Assembly (NCBI GenBank): GCA_937927975.1
Contig: CALEZT010000211.1
Location: forward strand, 1 to 25,733
Direction: 5' to 3'
Source: an uncultured Phycisphaerales bacterium
Lineage (GTDB): Bacteria; Planctomycetota; Phycisphaerae; Sedimentisphaerales; Anaerobacaceae
Length of the DNA: 25,733 nucleotides
The notes under the pieces were generated by a model. That model saw nothing but the letters and a program-made list of their open reading frames with translations. It did no database searches and was not told the DNA's origin. The position numbers were made by a program, and so were the translations under genes. This document shows positions 21,924-25,733 of the stretch, in pieces (within the stretch, counting starts at the first letter, position 1; each line of letters begins with the position of its first letter).

Positions 21924-22762
21924 CCCAGAGCCTTGCCGCCGGTGACGATATCGGGCGTGACGTTCCATCGCTCCATGGCGAACATCCGGCCGGTTCGACC
22001 GAAACCCGTCTGCACCTCGTCGGCGATCAGGAGCGCACCGTGTCGGCTCAGCACTTCGCGCAGCCTCGGGAAGTACTCCGGCGGCGGGACCATAATGCCG
22101 CCGTTGCCTTGGACGGGTTCGACGAACATGGCCGCCGGTTTTCCGCTGGTGCTGGTAAGAATCGCCCGTTCGACGGCGTCGATGCACTCAAAACGACATT
22201 GACCTTGCGCCTGCCCCCAGGGACAACGGAAACAATGGGGCGGTGGAACGAGCGTGATTCCGCCCACAGGATGCGGATCGGTTCGCCAGAAGGACAGGCC
22301 CGTCAGGCTCATCCCCAGCTTCGTGCGGCCGTGGAGGCCGTTCTGGAACGCCAGGAACTCGTTTCGTCCCGTATGGAGCGTCGCCAGCAGGGCGGCTCCC
22401 TCATTGGCCTCGCTGCCGCTGCAACAGAAGAAGGTTCGGCAGATTTCGCCCGGGAGCACGGTCGCTAGTTGCTCGGCCAGGTTCACGATCGGCTCGGTCA
22501 GGTAGATGGTGGTCGCGTGTTGCAGCGTGCGAACCTGCTCACAGATCGCCTCGACCAGCTCCGGGTGGCAGTGGCCCAGCGCGTGCACGCTGACGCCGGA
22601 GTAGAGGTCCAGGTACCGTTTGCCGGTGGAGTCGTACAGGTGGACGCCCTGACCCCGGACGATCTGTGGCGGGTCCCGGTAGAAATGATAGGTGCACGGG
22701 ATCATATACCGCTTCTTCTTGTCGAGAATGGCATGCGGGCCGATGGGCTCATGTGCGGACAA
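21830..22762 (-). pseudogene. class III (PLP) aminotransferase, N-terminal part with PLP lysine (frameshifted)
   Basis: A pyridoxal-phosphate aminotransferase of class III, near the alanine-glyoxylate/aspartate aminotransferase branch. Visible are YLDLYSGVSVHALGHCHP, GSEANEGAA for PLP phosphate binding, GLHGRTKLGMS, a four-Cys block (PHCFRCPWGQAQGQCRFEC), IADEVQTGFGRTG with the PLP Asp (about 248), and Lys277 in VTGGKALGG. After GGKALGG the frame goes wrong (ARLWVSSPRR...) and stops at 21830. The start is best at TTG 22762: GGGAG lies seven bases upstream, and the residues HAILDKKKRYMIPCTYHFYR match the usual N-terminus. An ATG at 22705 is the alternative. It overlaps the end of the U32 gene by 14 bases. 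The acceptor is unknown. Confidence 0.8.
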
Positions 22763-24719
22763 GGTCCTTCTCCCTATCTTCCGTCGGACTGGTGGAGCGG
22801 AAATCAAAGGGGCCGTCGCTGAGCGGGCGTCCCGTCGCCGCGGTGATTTCGGCCAAAGCATTGTCGGTGTCGATGGTCTCGCCGGCCTTCAAGCGGGTGA
22901 GTGCCTGGCGGTAGACCCGCGTGAGCACCGCAACGGTTTCCGGCTTATCCAACTGGCATTCCAGACGCAGACCCGAAATCCCCAATTCAAGGAGCCGTCC
23001 GAGATTCGGCAGAACACATACGTCCGCGGCAGTGAAGAGATGGTTTCGGCAGCGACGGTCGAACTCCAGCGGGTACTTCTGGCCACCGGCGTCTTCCATT
23101 GCATATGCTGCTCGGCGACATCGCATGGAGCAGACGCCCTGTGGACTCTCGCCCCTGGCGGTCGCCAGCACACAGTGTTCCAGCAGCATGCCGCAGACCG
23201 GCCCCTGGGCGACGACCTCCACCGGCATCCTCACCGCCTTCATGAACTCGGCGAGTTGCCCGAACGTTAGTTCCACGGAGGCGGTTACCCGGGCGGCGCC
23301 CATGGTCGATAGCTCGTCGGCGGCGATGGAATTGGCCACATTCAGCGGATAGTCCCCCAGCAGGTCGCGATACCGCAGTTCCCGGGCCGTTTGAAGACCG
23401 CCGAGACTCGATACGCCGATGGTCAGGTTGCCGAGCGAACTCAACTCGTGCAGTCTTCGCCTCCATTCCGCCATGCCGCGTTCATCGCAGATATGAGGCA
23501 TGAGGACGCCGACGCGGACGCCGGTCGAGGAAGCATGCCGAGCGAAGTCGATCAGAGCGTCTGCCGCGGGGGCCGGCCCGTGGAGGCTGTAACCCTCGTG
23601 GCAGAAATAGACCGCCCCTGCGCCGGCTTGCATTGCCGCCTGAGCCACGGCTGTGCTGGAGACGTGCACGATCAGCTCGGGCATTGTATCGATCGGTTTG
23701 GCGGAGCCGTTGTGTCCGGTCGTCACGCCGGGCGCCGGCGCCGCATGGTTGAAGAAGCGAGGCTCGCGCTTTCCAGAGATCTCGACGCCATCGCTGCCGG
23801 GGTTGGAGAAGCTGTGGGCGGTCGTCATCTCGTGGACGCGTTGCGCGAAGATCTGCTGCATGTTGGCCGCGTTGGTGGCGTAGGCAGCAGGGTCGTCGAA
23901 GTAGGCATCCACCGCTTTGCGGTAGAGTGCCACCACGGGAGCCAGAAACTCCGCCGACCGCATTCGGCCCTCGATCTTCAGGGCCGCGATCTCGTTCTGG
24001 ACCAGGGCGGGGATGTGCGACAGCAGACACAGGTCCTTGCGAGCCAACAGGTAACCCTGGCTCTGCGGGGGCAATTCTGCCTCGCCCCGCGTGGTCACGA
24101 GCTTCCACTGCCACCGGCACGGCTTCATGCAGCGGCCGCAGTTGGCGCTGTCGCCGAAGAGAATCCCGCTAAGATAGCATTGGGAACTCTGGGAGATGCA
24201 CATGTCGCCGTGCACGAAGCACTCCATTTCGAGCCCGGACTGCTCGTGGATGCGGCGGATCTCGTGGAGCGGGATGTCTCGCGAAGGGATGATCCTCGCG
24301 AACCCCATCATCTTCAGCGCCAGGGCGGTCTCGGCGTTGTGGACGTTCATCATCGTGCTGGCGTGGAGCGGAATCTGCACGCAGATCTCGCGGGCGAGAC
24401 TGGCCACGGCCAAGTCCTGGACGATAATCGCGTCAGGGGTCACGCGGCCGAGCATAGACAGAGTGCTTCGCAACTGGCCGATCTGGGAATCGAGGATCAG
24501 GCTATTGAGAGTGAAGTACAGTCGCTTGCCTTTGCTGTGAACGAACTCGATCGCCTCAGCGATCTGCGGCTCCGTCAGATTGTAGCTGGCCCGATGCTGC
24601 CTCATGTTCAGGCCCTTGCCGCCCACGTAGACGGCGTCAGCGCCGGCTTCGATAACCTGCTGCACCGCCTCCAACGTGCCGGCGGGCGCCAGGATTTCCG
24701 GTTTGCGATCCAGACTCAT
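22749..24719 (-). CDS. U32 family protein with two U32-like modules (RlhA/TrhP-type)
   Basis: A 656-residue member of peptidase family U32. Characterised relatives are not proteases in practice: TrhP and RlhA take part in hydroxylation of tRNA U34 and 23S rRNA C2501. The family signature is at about 167-202: ECFVHGDMCISQSSQCYLS followed by ANCGRCMKPCR, with Cys174, Cys181, Cys197 and Cys201 as likely Fe-S ligands. The second half repeats a degenerate version (VEVVAQGPVCGMLLEHC, CSMRC, DVCVLPNLGRLLELGISGLR), as in RlhA-sized proteins. The length suits RlhA more than TrhP. The start at 24719 has AAAGGA eight bases upstream and follows the hydrolase stop by 14 bases. It sits in an operon with hydrolase and aminotransferase genes. 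Which RNA it modifies is not visible. Confidence 0.85.
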   Translation of the reverse strand: MSLDRKPEILAPAGTLEAVQQVIEAGADAVYVGGKGLNMRQHRASYNLTEPQIAEAIEFVHSKGKRLYFTLNSLILDSQIGQLRSTLSMLGRVTPDAIIVQDLAVASLAREICVQIPLHASTMMNVHNAETALALKMMGFARIIPSRDIPLHEIRRIHEQSGLEMECFVHGDMCISQSSQCYLSGILFGDSANCGRCMKPCRWQWKLVTTRGEAELPPQSQGYLLARKDLCLLSHIPALVQNEIAALKIEGRMRSAEFLAPVVALYRKAVDAYFDDPAAYATNAANMQQIFAQRVHEMTTAHSFSNPGSDGVEISGKREPRFFNHAAPAPGVTTGHNGSAKPIDTMPELIVHVSSTAVAQAAMQAGAGAVYFCHEGYSLHGPAPAADALIDFARHASSTGVRVGVLMPHICDERGMAEWRRRLHELSSLGNLTIGVSSLGGLQTARELRYRDLLGDYPLNVANSIAADELSTMGAARVTASVELTFGQLAEFMKAVRMPVEVVAQGPVCGMLLEHCVLATARGESPQGVCSMRCRRAAYAMEDAGGQKYPLEFDRRCRNHLFTAADVCVLPNLGRLLELGISGLRLECQLDKPETVAVLTRVYRQALTRLKAGETIDTDNALAEITAATGRPLSDGPFDFRSTSPTEDREKDLVRT

Positions 24720-24733
24720 ATTGCGTTCCTTTG

Positions 24734-25435
24734 TCACAATGCTGCGCATGGCTCGCGCAGGAAGGCCTCGACCTCCTGAGCGAGTCTGTCCTCGTCTCCC
24801 CGGAAGAAGTGGTCGCCCTCTTCCAGAACCACCACCCGACCGGCAGGTTGAGTCAGACGGCGGAATTCCCCGACCTTGTCCTCGCGGTAGAGAGAATCCT
24901 TCTTGCCCACCAGGTGCAGGCTCGGCTTGCCACCGCCGGCGAGAAACTCGAATGACACCCTGCCCAAGGGCGGCGCGATTCCTACCATCCTGCGGACCCG
25001 GTCGTCCCCCCGGGCGAAAAGCATGCCCGTGGCCGCGCCGAAGGAGTAGCCGACCACGGAAAACTCGATATCCAATGAACCCACAGCTTCCAGCAGGACC
25101 TGGGCGGCGGACGCCACGTCCGTGACCGCTTCGGTATAGTCTTTCGTCTCCTCCACCTCGGTCCAGTAGTCGAAGGCCGACTCCTCCGAGTCCAGGGCAA
25201 TCTCACTGTCGCCGACGCCGCGATAGTCGAATCGCAGCACCACGCTATGGGCCGCCAGACGCCGGGCCACGACGGAGACTACGTTGTTGTTCATGTCGCC
25301 GGCGAAATGCGGATGCGGCGAGCACAGCAGCACCGCCCGCTCGGGCGCTGTCTCCTCAGGATACGCGAGCACGCCGGCCAGCCGGAGCGGGCCGCTCGCA
25401 AAGGTGATCCGTTCTTCGACGATGAGTTCAGGCAT
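24734..25435 (-). CDS. alpha/beta hydrolase
   Basis: A 233-residue alpha/beta-hydrolase without signal peptide. The nucleophile elbow is GYSFG (129-133, Ser131). The acid is probably Asp180 (GKKD), and the base is His209 in EGDHFF. SPHPHFAGDMNNNVV (39-53), DYRGVGDS (70-77) and the lack of a lid insertion place it in the KANL3/Tex30-like dienelactone-hydrolase group, whose substrates are mostly unknown. The ATG at 25435 overlaps the stop of the gene upstream (TGATG), so translation is coupled and the start is certain. The U32 gene follows 14 bases later. The link between hydrolase, U32 protein and aminotransferase is only operon membership. Confidence 0.88.
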   Translation of the reverse strand: MPELIVEERITFASGPLRLAGVLAYPEETAPERAVLLCSPHPHFAGDMNNNVVSVVARRLAAHSVVLRFDYRGVGDSEIALDSEESAFDYWTEVEETKDYTEAVTDVASAAQVLLEAVGSLDIEFSVVGYSFGAATGMLFARGDDRVRRMVGIAPPLGRVSFEFLAGGGKPSLHLVGKKDSLYREDKVGEFRRLTQPAGRVVVLEEGDHFFRGDEDRLAQEVEAFLREPCAAL

Positions 25436-25733
25436 CAATAGAGTCCCATGACCGGTTTGATCGTTTCGCTAACGATGGGCTGGGGGTCGCGCAGGCCGTC
25501 CTGAATGAATCCGTCGGCCGCCGCCTCCGCGTTTGGCTCAATCCGCACGGCCGTGTCCCGCTCCAGGACGTTTACCAGCAACTGCATCTCGTCGAGTCGA
25601 TGCGCCATGACCTGTCCTCGTTGGCCGTACTCGACGCGGGCCGTGAGATCCGGCTGCTCACCATCTTCGCCGAATGGGACTAGTACGACAGCGCTATGAG
25701 GAGTCCCCAGGGTCAGAGTTGCGGCGCTGGGTT
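25435..25733 (-). CDS. unknown protein, C-terminal part (runs off the right edge)
   Basis: The minus-strand frame is open from the window edge to a TGA at 25437-25435, giving the last 98 codons of a larger gene. It reads VVLVPFGEDGEQPDLTARVEYGQ, a helical segment with HRLDEMQLLVNVLERD, then GFIQDGLRDPQPIVSE and ends in MGLY. I do not recognise the family. The stop overlaps the hydrolase start, so it is the first visible gene of the coupled operon. Its start lies outside the window. Confidence 0.7.
   Translation of the reverse strand, partial: PSAATLTLGTPHSAVVLVPFGEDGEQPDLTARVEYGQRGQVMAHRLDEMQLLVNVLERDTAVRIEPNAEAAADGFIQDGLRDPQPIVSETIKPVMGLY

Noticed and set aside
23391..24779. 462-codon plus-strand frame over the U32 gene
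   Set aside because: Antisense shadow; the minus strand carries the U32 signature and a good ribosome-binding site.

Overview
The window is a GC-rich chromosomal segment, most likely from a planctomycete; Phycisphaerae-like is only a guess. The reasons are two 3-keto-disaccharide hydrolase (DUF1080) proteins beside a Tat-exported Gfo/Idh/MocA oxidoreductase, and an ECF-type sigma factor facing a giant Ser/Thr kinase with a propeller and LamG tail. I see no CRISPR array, tRNA, rRNA, intact insertion sequence or plasmid gene.

Left part, + strand (312-7741): DUF1080 protein, Tat-signal Gfo/Idh/MocA oxidoreductase, second DUF1080 protein (together a probable exported oxidise-then-cleave sugar cassette), ispH, rpsA with a clear terminator, then a PIN-TRAM membrane protein of the YacL type behind a good sigma-70 promoter. 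ispG lies opposite on the - strand (7814-8872), so both iron-sulfur enzymes that finish the MEP isoprenoid pathway are within 5.5 kb.

Middle (8994-18283): a 176-bp palindromic element; the C-terminal remnant of a DUF4097-type protein; a LuxR/NarL-type regulator with a degenerate receiver; two nearly identical intrinsic terminators just upstream of it; and a secreted protein with an internal duplication. Divergent from these are an ECF-like sigma factor and a small helical protein, which converge on the 1381-residue kinase. A tyrosine-recombinase remnant lies between the kinase and the next operon.

Right part, all - strand and tightly packed (25733 to 18290): partial unknown gene, alpha/beta hydrolase, U32 protein with tandem modules, class III aminotransferase, multiheme c-type cytochrome lipoprotein, and a membrane-anchored ferredoxin/FAD/NAD(P) oxidoreductase. 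Most junctions overlap or nearly touch (TGATG, GTGA), so this looks like one translationally coupled operon. The aminotransferase is broken by one apparent frameshift and the cytochrome by two. Two of the three lie in G runs, so they may be sequencing errors, and the intact cytochrome would carry about 15 haems.

The most interesting items are the 15-haem cytochrome plus ferredoxin-flavoprotein pair, the double terminator in the regulator leader, the sigma/kinase signalling cluster and the exported 3-keto sugar cassette. All functions are read from sequence motifs only.
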